The translations under genes were made by a program, and so were the position numbers. Shown piece by piece: positions 47,827 through 59,669 of a DNA stretch of 64,000 bases; positions within the stretch are counted from its first letter, which is position 1, and every line of letters starts with the position of its first letter. The notes below the pieces were generated by a model, which saw only the letters and a list, made by a program, of their open reading frames with translations, was not told the origin of the DNA and did not search any database. Source of the DNA: Closterium sp. Naga37s-1 (taxonomy: Eukaryota; Streptophyta; Zygnematophyceae; Desmidiales; Closteriaceae); NCBI GenBank assembly GCA_947471745.1, contig CANJKZ010000530.1:348501-412500 (forward strand), written 5' to 3'.

Positions 47827-49034
47827 TCTTTTAATCATCTTGTTCTCTTTCAACTTACGGTATTAACAAGGTCATTACAAAGACTTCATTGTATTCTCTC
47901 AAACTTGACAGACTTATCCTATCCACTACGATCCTTCACTTATAATAACAAGCTCAATCTGTTTGGACGAGTTTCTTGAAACTGTGTTCTCGCTCGCTTC
48001 AACGGCTTACGAAAAAACTCATTTTCAAGTTGGGATGGGATGGGGTTCACTATTTTAGCTGCTGGCTTTAACTGCTAAACAGGTCAGCAGTATCCAAGCT
48101 TAGTGTTGTCCACAATTGGAGCTAGTAACGAAACCCAAGCAATTACGCTGGTGATTACTTTTTGAAACGAGCCATACACCAGTTGTCGTCCAGCACGATG
48201 CAACACGAGATTCGCAATGTTTATACAGTATGAGCGGTATATGATCCCTCACCAGCTTTAGACGAGCGTGAGGGTCCCTCCCGAAGTACGTGTTCGCGAA
48301 CATCCTACACAACCATTCTAAATGTTAGGGCCAGCAGTAGGTCATATCATGCCTCATTGAGCCGCATTGAGACGAACTTTTCGGACAAGCCCTAATAGAA
48401 AAGGAAGTCATTCCCTGGGCGAAAAAATATGAAGCTTTGCCCCCCACAACACCCGCACTCCCTCGCTTCCTACTCCCACCCCCCACCACCACGCCCCAAC
48501 ACTTTCCCTGAGATGTTTTGTAGTCGCAAAACTGGGTGTGAAAAACAAGCGTGTTCGTTCGAGTTGGTGACTGGACTAGATTGACAAAAGATGTGGAAGA
48601 TGCATCGCCTGCCTTTGCACAGCTCGCAACCAATGGTTGCTGGCTGCGTGCACTTTGCCTTTCTCACCTGCTGTCCTGTGGGAGGAAGGAATGCCCTGCT
48701 AGATTCGATACTAAACAGCATGGTGCTGGCTGGACTAGGGGATTGACCACTGAGGCAGGGGAGGGAGATTCCAGCTCCTCACTCTCCTCCTGGGAGTCAA
48801 ATGGTCTTCAGAGTTCAACATTACCCCTGGGAATGCCTAGAACTTTCCTCCATACCAAGTGGAACCGGCTTAGCAGTGCCCATGCTGCCTCAAAAGGCCG
48901 TTTTACTCCACAAATGCCTTGTTTGACATTTTGCTTCCAGGCGAACTCTCCTACCCACCTAGCCCCTCTGTCTGCTTGGCTCCTCACGCTATGCTTCAGC
49001 CTGTTCTGTATCGAGTACGCTTCGTTCGTTTCAA
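47827..49034. other. Intergenic region upstream of the U-box kinase gene
   Basis: A 165-codon frame at 48551-49048 has no recognisable domain and is probably chance. No other gene was seen. Confidence 0.45.
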
Positions 49035-49262
49035 AGCACACTTCCTAGTGTAATAGAAGGGCGAGGAGCCGAGCCTGTGTTAGAATGACTTTTGAGGAGC
49101 CTCAGAAGGTCGGTCTATTCTAAAGCACGCGTCCTAGTCTAATCAAAGGCCGACGAGCCGAGCCTGTGCTAGAATGACTTTTGAGGCGCCTCAAGTCGTT
49201 CTATTCTAAAGCACGCGTCCTAGTCTAATCAAAGGCCGACGAGCCGAGCCTGTGCTAGAATG
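49035..49262. repeat. Tandem repeat of about 88 bp leading into a start codon
   Basis: Three copies beginning at about 49035, 49120 and 49210 (agcacgcgtcctagtctaat ... gagccgagcctgtgctagaatga). The last copy ends in the ATG of the next gene at 49260; the earlier copies contain the same gctagaATGA string. Confidence 0.88.
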
Positions 49263-52200
49263 AGTTGGAAGTGGTCGCAGGAGCCGAGCCCGCGAGGCCA
49301 GGCCGAGCCGCTCGAGCAGCAGCCGCTGCAATGGGTGCTCGAGGTGACTCCCCAGCTGGACGTTAGTCGCAGCACTCTCGCCGTCGCTCTTGCCGATGCG
49401 GAGAGCTTGAAAAAATCGCACGAGTCGTCGCACGGATCGTCTCACGACGGGTCGTCGGAAGCCAATGGAGCAGGCGCGGAGCTCCCCGTGTTCATTCTAG
49501 TCGCCGTCATGCAAGACGCTACCGCACCTCCCTGTACGCATGATAAGATGGCCTCGATATGCGTCCTTGAGAGCTTAAACGGTACCTAAGCGGTCTTCAT
49601 TGCGTATGCCTTTGGTCACACATTATCTGTCAAATGTATCAGCCTTTTCGTCTCCTACTCGTTAGAACGTCGACGCGCGAATCAGGTTGCGGTAATTTCG
49701 CCGCTATGCGTGCATTCAGTTGCGAGAACGAGCCTAGGAAGCGCGTCGCGTTGCGTGCAGGCGTAACTTCTGCCTGAAATGTCTTTCACGCTACGTAACG
49801 CGTGTTTCACGGAATCACGTAACGAGGATCCTTCTAAACGGAATGGCTTCCTCGTGTTGTGTTGTAGCAGTGCGCCGGCACCGCAGAGCAGATCAAATCT
49901 CCACATGCCTCCGAAATTTGTTTTCTTAACAGTTGCTACGGCCGACCGACCGGCCGTGTACACTTAATATGTTCCTTAACCGACACATTGTGGAGGTAGG
50001 GCATTGTCAGATGCGCGGGACGTTATGCACATGGCATTGCGCGTGGGACGTCGCGCGCGTGGCATTGTGCGCGTAACATGAAGCGTGTGGCTTTAGGCGC
50101 GCGCGTGACATTGTGCGCGTATGGTAGGGTACTCTCGGATTATGCAGGTCAGTCAGTCACATTGCGAAACATCAGCACATGCGTGCGTACTCATCTCATC
50201 CTCCGGATGCATCCATGCATTGCATGCATCCATGCGAGTCTCTCTCATCTCATCTGCCACGACAATGGACGAGGCAGTGTGGCTAGCGGAGGCAGAGGAG
50301 CCGCCGCCATTCCAAACACCTAAACACAGCAGCTGCGTGCATGTGCATCCATGCGTTTATACACTCACCCCCATGCACGCATGCCTCTCCTTCTCTCCTC
50401 TCCCTCTCTCACTCTCCCCCTCCCCCCTCCCAGCCCCCACGGTACGGCGCACCATGACAATGGACGAGGCAGTGCGCCTAGCAGAGGCAAAAGAGGCGCC
50501 TTTCGATGCCACCATTCATTCCTCGCTCTCCCTCCCCCACGGCTCCTCCCCCTCCCCCCACGGCTCGCCCCCCTCCCCCACGACTCCTCTCCCCCTCCCA
50601 GCGCCCATGGTGCGGCGCACCATGACCATGGACGAGGCAGTGCGCCTGGCGGAGGCAGAGGAGGCCGTCATTCGCAAGATGCTGCAGCCACTCAAGACTC
50701 TTGCACACAGCCGCCATGTGAGATGATCATAACGCCGTGCTGGCTGCTTGGTTGATAGTTTTGAGAGGTCTCAAAACTCGCAGAGGAGGCCGTTATTCAC
50801 AAGATGCTGCAGCCGCTGCACACCCTTGCACACACACACACAGCCGCCAGGTGAGTCGCTCGCTACGCTGGATGGTTCCTTGAGAGGCTCAAAGGCTAGG
50901 AGCGCAACCAAAAGTGGAAGTGAATGTCTATTCAATGTATTTGAGGGACAAGATGCATATGGAGTAGCAGCAGTAGCAGCAGTGGTACCATGCGAAGGCA
51001 AGGCCCTGTGGTCGGTGCGTGTAGCTCACTTGGACCATAACCTTGCTTTTGCTCCATCTGACTTCTGCCAGCACCTTTGTCTCCAGGTGCGAGCAGTGAA
51101 GCATCGGGAGCGCAGCAGCGACCATGAGAAGGAAGGCCAGGTGCGACCAGTCATAACACTCGTCCTGTTCCCCCTGCTCTCCCCCTGCTCTCCCCCTCCT
51201 GCCCCCAGGTGCGAGCAGTGATGCATCTGGAGCGCAGCAGCGACCATGAGAAGGCCCTGTGTGACGCAGTCAAGCGGTTCTCCGCCTCCCGGGTCTACAT
51301 CGGGGTCAGAAAGTAAGTCCGGGGCCTTTGATCAAGGGCATGTGGAGCAGAAGTGTCGCTGTCAGTTTGAATGGGGTGAGAGAGCTCGTGAGGTGGTCTG
51401 CTATACAGCCAAGCTCCTCTCCCCCTGCCTGACAAGTGCTTCCTTGCTTTGCAAGAGTTGGAAGTTGAAGGTGGGGAGGGCTGGAATGGGAGGAAGGCGA
51501 AGGATAAAGAACAGTCATGAGGAGAAGGGAAGGGACTGCCTCACAAGCTTGCAAGCCAACACAAGCTTGCAAGCCAACACAAGCTTGCAAGCCAACACAA
51601 GCTTGCAAGTGTCGCTATCAGTTGTAGTGGGGTGGGGGGAGAGTGTGTGAGGTGGTATGTTATGCAGCCAAGCTCCTCTTTGCCTGCCAAGCTCCTCTTT
51701 GCTTTCCTGCTTTGCAAAAGTGGGAAGTTCAAGGTGGGGTGAGGGCTGGCTGGAAGGAAGGCGAAGGATAAAGATCAGTCATGAGGAGAAGGGACTGCTG
51801 CACAGGCTCGCAAGCCACGATGATATCTTCGTTTTCTCCCCTCTTTTTTCCTCTTTCCTCTCCCCTCTCCCCTCTTTTTTCCTCTTTCCTCTCCCCTCTC
51901 CCCTCTTTTTTCCTCTTTCCTCTCCCCTCTCCCCTCTCCCCCTTTCTCCACCCCCCTCGCAGAAAGTTCCTATGGTCGAATTCCCTCAGCAGCGCGCCCA
52001 CAGCCTACTACGAGACGAATCTCCCGGATGGCTGTGTGCTGGTGGTGGCGCAGGGGTCGCGGCTTTGGCAGAGATCCCCGTGCATCCCAAGGGCCCCCTC
52101 CCGCAGCCCTTCTCTCACTTGCTCCCAATGCTCCCACCCACATTCCCCACACGTTCTCCCCTCATCCCTCTCCCCTCTCCCCTCTCCCCTTTCTCGTCTC

Positions 52201-55200
52201 TCACCCTCCTTTCAGGAAGTTCCTATGGTCGAACTCACTCAGCAGCGCTCCCACAGCCTACTACGAGACAAACCTGCCGGACGGCTGTCTGCTGGTGGTG
52301 GCGCAGGGGTCGCGGCGGGTGGCAGAGATCCCCGTGCATCCCAAGGGGCCCCTCCGCAGCCGCACCCTCAGCCGCTCCAAACGCTCCCAGGCAGGCTTTG
52401 ATGCCCCGCTGACTCCTACCGGCAGTGCTGCTGGTGCTGGTGGTAGTGTTGGTGGCACGGTGGGAGGGGATGGGAAGGGCAGGGGCAGGGGAGGAGGTGT
52501 GGGCAGGGGTGTGGGTAGTGGTGTGGGCAGGGGTGTGGGTAGGGGGGCAGGGAGGGTTGCGGAGAGGGGGGCAAGCATGGGGTTTCCTCGCTCGGCGTCG
52601 TCAAATGCTGCTTTGGAGGGGGGAAGCAGGAATGGAGAGCGGTGGCCTGACGCTAGTAGCGCTCGTGCTGGTGCTGCTGCAGCTGGTACTGGCACGGTAG
52701 TTGGTGTGGGTGCTGTGATTGGTGGTGGTGTTAGGAGCAGCGGTGGGCGGGGCGGGGTTGGCAGCAGAGGAGAGGGAGAGAGGAGGCGGGTTGATGTTCA
52801 AGCAGGAGAGCGAGAAAGCCGACCTCAGGCGGGCGGGCTCAGGGTGATTGTGCCGTCTAATAGAGAGGTGGACGGGTGGGGCGCGAAGATTCAGGTGGAG
52901 CAGAACCTGGGGGAGCAGCGACAGGGGGAGCAGAGTCAGGAGGGAGTGGAGTTGGAGGCGGGGGGAAGCGATGGGGATGATGCACTGGCGGAGCTAGGGG
53001 AGGAATGGGTTAGGAGCAGGAGGAGAGAGGTGCCGGGATCAGGTAGAACACCAGGTGCCGCATCAGGTGGCGCATCAGGTGGCGCATCAGGTGCGGTGGG
53101 GTCAAGGCGAGCAGGGCACCATCAGCGGAGCCACTCCATGCACCTGTTGTCACCGCACCCAACCGCTCTCTTCTCCCCCTCACTCCCTCCTTCTCACCCT
53201 CGGCGCCTTTCCATATCAGACGCCCTCGAAACAGAGGGCAGTGTGGGCCAAAATCGGGGCCCGGGGCGAGAGAGGAAAGACAACCAGGAGGTCGAGGGGG
53301 TGGATGGAGAAGACTACCATGCCCATGTCAGCCAGTTCGGGCCGTTGAGTGTGCGTGGCAACCCCACCACCCCGCACCTCTTCTCCCCAGACGACTGGTC
53401 CTTCCCTATAGATGACGCTTCTGATGCTTCAGATGCTACTTGGCCGTCTGGTGCTGCTGGTGCGTCTGGTACCTCTGCCCCCACGACTCCCAAGGGTGAG
53501 GGCATGCCAGGGAGAGGCTCAGGGAGGGCTGATGTCGTGGCAGCATCTGGAGGGCTTGCGAGGCTTGATAATGGGAGTGGGCGTGGGAGTGGGAGTGGGA
53601 ACAGGGATGGGAGTGGGAATGCTGGTGGGGAGCAAAAGGAGAAAAGTCTAGGAACACGCACAGGAGCAGGCACAGGAGCAGGTGGGAGTGGGCAGGAGGC
53701 AAGGCGCGTGTGGCGCAGTCGGTTTCGCAGTGCGAGTGTGAGCGAGGTGCCTCTATCCCCCTCCCAGCTGCTCTCCCCCTCTGGCCTGCTCTCCCCCGAG
53801 CGCCCCTTCTCTGCTATCTCTGCCTGGGATGCCCTCCCTGTGCGCATCGGGGGGAGTGCGGTGGAAACAGGGGGGCGGGTGATGGGAGGGGAGGCTCTAA
53901 AGTCGCCGCGCATGGGGGGGAGTGCTGTGGAGACAGGGGGTAGGCAAATGGTTGAGTCGACACGCAAGTCGGCTCGCGTAGTGGGCAGTGGCGCTGGTGC
54001 TGGTGCTAGTGCTGGTGGTGATGGTGGTGATGGTGGTGGTGGTGCTGCTGCTGCTGCTGCTGGTGGTGCTCACAGGGATGCTGATGAGGATGACGTGTTT
54101 GAACAGCTGATGCGACGCCAGCTCAACACAGTGAGCAGCAAAAACAGCAACAACAGCATAGTCAACAGCAGCAGCAGCACCAGCAGCAACAGTCATGTTG
54201 GCAACACATCAGCCTCTGGCTCCTCCACCCGGGATGTGCCGACCGCACGCATGGGGGGAAGTGCTGCGGACACTGGGTGCAGGGAGATGCGGGGGAGTGG
54301 GGATGGCTGGGGGACTGGGAGCAATGTGTCATCTGCTGCTGCCTCTGCTGGTGATGCTGACGAGGAAGAAGATAAGGATGAGGATGATGTTTTTGAACAG
54401 CTGATGCAACGCCAGCTGGATGCAGTGAGTAGCAACAGCAAAGTCAACGGCAGCAGCAGCAGCAGCCATGCCCGCAATGCATCAGCCACTTGCTCCTCCT
54501 CTCCTGCTCCTCCTCTTCCTCCTCCTTTGGCCTCTGCTGTTGCTGCAGGATGGCAGGTGCAGCTGCTGCACAATCACAGTGGCAGTATGCATGGTGATGC
54601 TGATCAAATCAACTGTGATAATGCCACTCCCGGCAGCAGCAGTGCCCACCCGTCGTCCCACCAGATGTTCAACACCACAGCTGCAGCCTCGGCAGCCACA
54701 GCCTCGGTGGCAGCCACAGGTTCGGGTGGATCCCCTAAGCTTCGGATGCTCACCACCAAAGGTTCTGGCTCAGGTTCAGGTTCAAGTTCAGGTTCAGGTT
54801 CAGGTTCAGGTTCAGGTTCAGGTTCAGGTTCAGGTTCTCGTCTGGCCTCTGGGCTGGGACTGGGGCGAGCAGCGGCAAGAATGCTCTTTCCCAAGTCTTC
54901 CAGTGGCGGCAGCCGCACGGGGCGAGAGGACAGCACTCCCCAAAGCCCCCTGGCGTCCTCTCCCCTGTCCGATCCTGAGGGTGATGCGTACCAACGGACA
55001 CGATCTCTCGGCACGATTGATATCATTAGATATAAGCAGAGCAGGAACGCGAGCAGGCGGAGGAGCAGGGACTATGGGGAAAGCAGTGGCAGCGGTGCCA
55101 CTGCCATCCCCTCTCAGAAATCTGCCAGCCTCCTTTCTCATCAATCCGCTAGTCTCCACCCCTTGCAACAAGCTGTGCCATCATTTCAGCAGTCCATCTC

Positions 55201-55359
55201 TGAGGCGCCTAAAAAATCATCCCTGCAGCTGCCTCTGCCACTGGATGGACCAGCGAAAGCGCCAGTCCCATTCCAATCTGCCAGGTACCCGATGCCTCCT
55301 CGCTCGCCTTCAAGGCACACCCCTCCTCCGCTCCTCCCCTCTGCCGCTGCCGCCGCTGC

Positions 55360-55405
<46 letters not shown>

Positions 55406-58400
55406 GGTGCTGGTGCTGGTAACGCGTCTCCACCCCGCTCCGCTCGAAGAAATGCTGCTGCTGCCGCCTTTCCTCGGTCTGCTAGTGCCGGCAGCAGCGG
55501 CAGCAACGGGGAGAGTGGCAGATGCCGAAGCAACACCGACAGCAATGGTATCAACTACAGCAACAGCTACAGTAGCAGCAGCGGCAGCAGAATCGAAGGA
55601 TCAGAGCATGCTGGTGGTGCTGCTGCTGTTGCTGCAGCTGCTACTGGTGGAGTGGGGAGAAGGGCTAGAGATGTGATGGAGCCGGGGAGAGCAGACAGAG
55701 GAGGAGCTTTGCCAGTGGCAGCAGAAGCAGGTGTGAGGATGCTGCGAACCAAATCCGGAGAGATTCTAGGCCGCAACAACCAGCAGCCGCAGCCGCAGCC
55801 GCAGCCGCAGAGGAGGGCTTTAGAAAGGTTTCCTGTTTGCCGCATGGAGCAGCGGCAGCAGCAGGTGAAGCTGGCATGGGATGACATTCTGGGGGACGGG
55901 CCTGACGGGCCTGATGGGGCTGATGGGGCTGACGGGGCTGATGGGGCTGATGGGGATATTGGGGCTAATGGGCTCGAGAGTGTCTCCAGTGGCAGTGGCA
56001 ACGTCTCCAAACCACAGCCAATGCGAGTGTCAGTGCCATTGCTGGGTTCAGTGGATGCAGGACAGGCTGCAGCAGGGAGAGGTTCGCTTGTCCGCAAAGC
56101 AGTGAAGGCAGCAGGAGCCGCAGGAGCAGCAAAAGCAAGAGAAGCAACGGGAGCAGCAAGAGCAGCACGAGCAGCAGGAGCAGAGAAAGGCAGAGGTGGG
56201 GAGTCGGAGAGCAAAGTACGGGCAACGGCAGCGGAGGAGTTTGACTTTGGTGTGCCGGCAGAGACGGCAGGTGAGGTGGAGCGGCGTGAGTCTGTTGATC
56301 TTGCGATGGGCGGGAAGGCAGCGCCCAGAGGTGGTGGCAGCAATGGTGATAGTGGTGGTGGTACAAGGCTCAAGCCGGGCAGTGGGAGCACCAGCACGGA
56401 TTCTGAGCTCAGGGCAGGCACAGATGATGCAGCAATGGAAGCAGCAGGAGCAACAGCGGCAGGAGCAGCAGGACCAACAGCGGCAGGAGCAGCAGGAGCA
56501 ACAGCGGCAGGAGCAGCAGGAGCAACAGCGGCAAGAGCAGCAGGAGCAACAGAAAGAGAAGGAGCACAGATTCCAGAGGGCTTATCACCGTCCTGCATCC
56601 CTCAACACCTACCGTCTCTCGGCCACTGTCAAGTGTTCACTCTGCAACAGCTAGCAGCAGCAACTGACGGTTTCAATCCCTCTCGCCTGCTGGGCTGCAG
56701 CAGTGGGGGCAGCGCAGGGGGCAGAGGGGAGGGCAGTGTGTATCGGGGAGAGCTGCTGGGGCGCCCAGTGGCGATCAAGCGGCTGCAGGGCCCAGGGATT
56801 ACCCACAGGAGTCAGGGTCCTTACGCCACGTCAGCTGCCACGTCAGCTGCCACGTCAGCGGCCACGTCAGCAGAGGCAGAGGCGTTTTGGAGGGAGGTGG
56901 GAGTGCTGGCGAGTGTGCGGCACCCGCATGTGGTGGGCATGGTGGGGTGCTGCCCTGAAGATTTTTCACTGGTGTATGAGCTCATGGAAGGGGGGTCGCT
57001 TTGGGACCGATTGCACCCACAGCTGCAGCAGAAACAGCAGCAGAAAAAGCAGGGAAAAAACCAGGAGCCGGAACAGCAGCAGCAAGAGCGAAAACAAGGG
57101 GGAATTAGCACTCCGCCTCCGTCTCCCCTGCCACCTCCCCTCCCATGGCACCATCGCCTACGCATCGCCTCTGAAATTGCCTCTGCTCTCCTCTTTCTGC
57201 ACTCCCACAGCCCCCCTATCCTCCACTCAGACCTCAAACCCCAAAACGTCCTTCTCGACGGCCATGGCACCAGCAAACTGGCTGATACAGGCCTGGCAGG
57301 GCTGAGTTTCTTTGGCTTGTTCCCGCAGAATCAGCTAGAGGTCACGTTCAAGGTGCAGGGGACGTTTGGGTTTTTTGATCCGGATGTGGTGGTTACCACC
57401 GGGGAGGTTACGGCGGCGAGTGATGTGTACGCGCTGGGAGTGGTGGTGGTGCTGCTGCTCACAGGGATTGAGGACGTGAAAGAGGTGCACCGTTTGTTGG
57501 GGCAAGTTTCGAGCTCAAACTCAGGTGCAAGCAAAGGCACAAGCACAAGCGAAAGTGGAAGCAGACGTCCTTCTTGCAACATAGATATTGCCGTCAATTT
57601 TTTTGCGGAGCGCCTCGACAAGCGGGCGGGCAGCTGGCCGAGAGATTTAGCTGCCCGGGCTCTGCGCGTGGCGCTACAGTGCACGGAGCGGCGCGGCGTT
57701 GATCGTCCGGACCTGCGGGCAGTGGTGCACCCGACCCTAGCTGGCATTGCTGAGGAGGCGCGGGAGGTGCAGGCTTGGGAGGAGGTGAAACAGGACCATG
57801 AGGTCGTGGCTTTGGAGGAGGTGAAGCAGGGGCGAGAGGCGCAGGCAGGGCAGGGCGTGGCTTTGGAAAGCCGCTTCATCTGCCCGCTCTCCCATGTGAG
57901 TTGCGAGTCTGTAGGGTGCAGCCTTCTGGGCTTGCTTGTGTCCAACATCTGCCACCCAGCCCCTCTCTCCTTCCGCTTCCCTCCTCCCTCTCTCTCAAGC
58001 GGTCCGTGTAATAGATCCAAGCGGGTACAGACATGCACGTGGTTACATATAGCATGCACGTGGTTACATATAACATGCACGTGGTTACATATAGCATGCA
58101 CGTGGTTACATATAACATGCACGTGGTTACATATAACATGCAATCCGCTTCCCTCCTCCCTCTCTCTTCTCTCTTTTCATCCCTGTGTCCAGGTGTGTTT
58201 TGAGCCGACTCACATTATGCCTCCCTTGCCATTCCAACGCACTGCATTGCTCCAGAGGATTCTCAAAGAGCATTACTGCATCCCGGTAGCCTCGTTCTCA
58301 TCCAACATCCTGCATTCCACCACCAACAGCAGCAGAGGCTGCAGGACCACTGGTGGGTGGTGGGCAGCAGGCAGGGTGATGTGCTAGAAGGAGAGGCGAT

Positions 58401-58655
58401 GGAGTCAGCTTCTGTATCCCTTTGCTTCTGTTCCTCTCCCTCTCCTGTCCCTCGCCCGTGCACCAACAGCAACGGCTGCAGGATCCAGTGGTAGCAGCAG
58501 ACGGGGTGACTTATGAGAGGGAGGCGATAGAGGCGTGGCTCGCAGCGCATGACACCTCCCCCACAACCCACCTCCCCCTCCCACACAAGCACCTCACCCC
58601 CAATCTCATACTGCTAGACCTGCTGTCCATCCTGGGTCTTCTGAATGGGTCATAG
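49260..58655 (+). CDS. USP-kinase-U-box protein (plant PUB / RLCK-IX type), 2135 aa model
   Basis: Five exons: 49260-49581, 50602-50717, 51209-51312, 52216-57895, 58470-58655. Phases agree at every join and the sum is divisible by three. A USP-like domain is spread over exons 1 to 4 ([53 protein letters not shown]). About 1,400 residues of Gly/Ser/Ala/Gln low complexity follow. The kinase begins [20 protein letters not shown], with Gly loop [16 protein letters not shown] (Lys), [13 protein letters not shown] (HSD for HRD, so non-RD), LADTGLAGL (DTG for DFG) and GTFGFFDPD...SDVYALG. The U-box is split by the last intron: FICPLSH joins [20 protein letters not shown] exactly in register. Known relatives are plant E3 ligase receptor-like cytoplasmic kinases; targets are unknown. 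The start is the first ATG in frame; an upstream exon cannot be excluded. Confidence 0.85.
50257..50500 (+). repeat. Two echoes of the 5' half of U-box gene exon 2
   Basis: 50257-50310 and 50434-50500 repeat gacaatggacgaggcagtg...gcggaggcagag of the real exon (50602-50717), the second with its cccag acceptor (50431-50433). Confidence 0.88.
50781..50850 (+). repeat. Echo of the 3' half of U-box gene exon 2
   Basis: cagaggaggccgttattcac through agccgccag, ending in CAG|GTGAGT, a stronger donor than the CAT|GTGAGA of the real exon. It contains a small (CA)n expansion. Confidence 0.85.
51087..51140 (+). repeat. Echo of the 5' half of U-box gene exon 3
   Basis: gtgcgagcagtgaagcatcg through gaccatgagaagg repeats the exon at 51209, behind a tctccag acceptor. 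Confidence 0.88.
51555..51610. repeat. 18-bp tandem repeat in intron 3 of the U-box gene
   Basis: About three and a half copies of acaagcttgcaagccaac. Confidence 0.92.
51963..52100 (+). repeat. Echo of the start of U-box gene exon 4
   Basis: aaagttcctatggtcgaatt... to cgtgcatcccaaggg repeats the first ~140 bp of the exon at 52216, with a ctcgcag acceptor. It encodes [19 protein letters not shown]. One base is lost after GSR, so its frame fails. Confidence 0.9.
54765..54837. repeat. (GGTTCA)n hexanucleotide in exon 4 of the U-box gene
   Basis: About eleven units encoding a Gly-Ser run. Other in-frame runs include polyAla near 55340-55400 and Ala/Gln-rich repeats near 56430-56560. Confidence 0.9.
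58031..58140. repeat. 21-bp satellite in the last intron of the U-box gene
   Basis: Five copies of acatgcacgtggttacatat-type units, each with the palindrome CACGTG. Confidence 0.93.
58321..58365 (+). repeat. Echo of the start of the last U-box exon
   Basis: caccaacagcagcagaggctg... with ccactggtgggtgg resembles caccaacagcaacggctg...ccagtggtagcagc at 58461, including the acceptor. Confidence 0.7.
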
Positions 58656-59146
58656 GGGGTTATGGGATGGAAGATGGCGGGGTGGGAGGTGGGCGGGAGG
58701 AGAAGAGGCAAGGGGAAAAGTGGGGGGGTTGACAAAGGGGGTGCAAGCAAGGCTGGAAACGGAGAGGGGGAATTGCTGGAGGAGGGGGAAAGTGGTGGGA
58801 AAGAGGGAGGTGAAAGCCGTCTGGGGAGGAAGGGGAGGACGAGTTTCGTGCGGTTAGTTTGTCATTCTTGCTTTCTCTTATGACTGTCCTAGTAATGTGA
58901 ATAGCTAGTTCACAGGCACGTATATTTATGGAAGACCCTGGACAATTGCATATGCGAGGTGGGTGGAACAGATGATGTGTGTGTAGTATAGGACCAGGTG
59001 ATTCCCTTACGACCTGAGTGTAGCGGCCAATATATACCGTAAGACCAATTGGGTTGAGGGGCAGTAGATAACCAGGACATGCTTATGTTGCTCATCTAGT
59101 GGGTGAGATATATGCTGTTTGCAAATCACAGCGAAAAGTTCCCTAA
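58656..59146. other. Region 3' of the U-box gene
   Basis: Purine-rich up to 58840, then AT-rich. No gene was recognised. It probably includes the 3' UTR. Confidence 0.45.
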
Positions 59147-59500
59147 TGTAAGGAAAATTCCTTTTCCTTACTTCGCGCCCCTGCTTAACGCGTACAAGAC
59201 CATTCCCACCATCGGCACCCAACAGTGAAACGTTACCCGCTCGCGACACTCGCCTCGACTACAACTCTTGCCACTGTTCACGATGCGACCCAACCTCACG
59301 GTTCGGTTGGTAACCCGCGTTCCGGACCTCCACCTCTACATTTCCCAACCTCTGCGCTAGGCCCGTAGCGCACCCCATTTTCTCGCGTTACCGTTACCAC
59401 TTTAGTTTCGCTATATATTCTTCGCTCATGCCTTCGCTCATTGTATGGTTTTGCTTCGATAGTGCAATTCTCGCTCGCTCGCTCAATTGCACTCATAACA
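59147..59500 (+). repeat. LTR of gypsy-like element 1
   Basis: 354 bp starting TGTAAGGAAAATTCCTTTTC and ending CTCATAACA; clearly related to 61003-61338. Confidence 0.85.
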
Positions 59501-59669
59501 CTTGGTATTCAGAGCCTACGATCTCCTCTCGGACCGCACCCACACCTTCGCTTCCCCACTATCTCAAGTTCTGGAGGGGGTAGACGTCTCTCAGCGAACA
59601 AGCACCGCCGCTCGAAGTGCTCTCTCGTAAGCACGCACGGCCACGACAGAGGCTCCCGCTGAGCTTGCC

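Noticed and set aside
48551-49048. 165-aa ORF upstream of the U-box gene
   Set aside because: No recognisable domain, no splice or homology support; probably chance.
52028-52215. Taking 52028 as the start of the U-box/kinase protein
   Set aside because: This part is the frame-broken echo and intron. The phases of exons 1 to 4 fit the acceptor at 52215|52216.
55567-56598. 343-aa Ala/Pro/Ser-rich minus-strand ORF
   Set aside because: Antisense of the low-complexity linker of the U-box gene.
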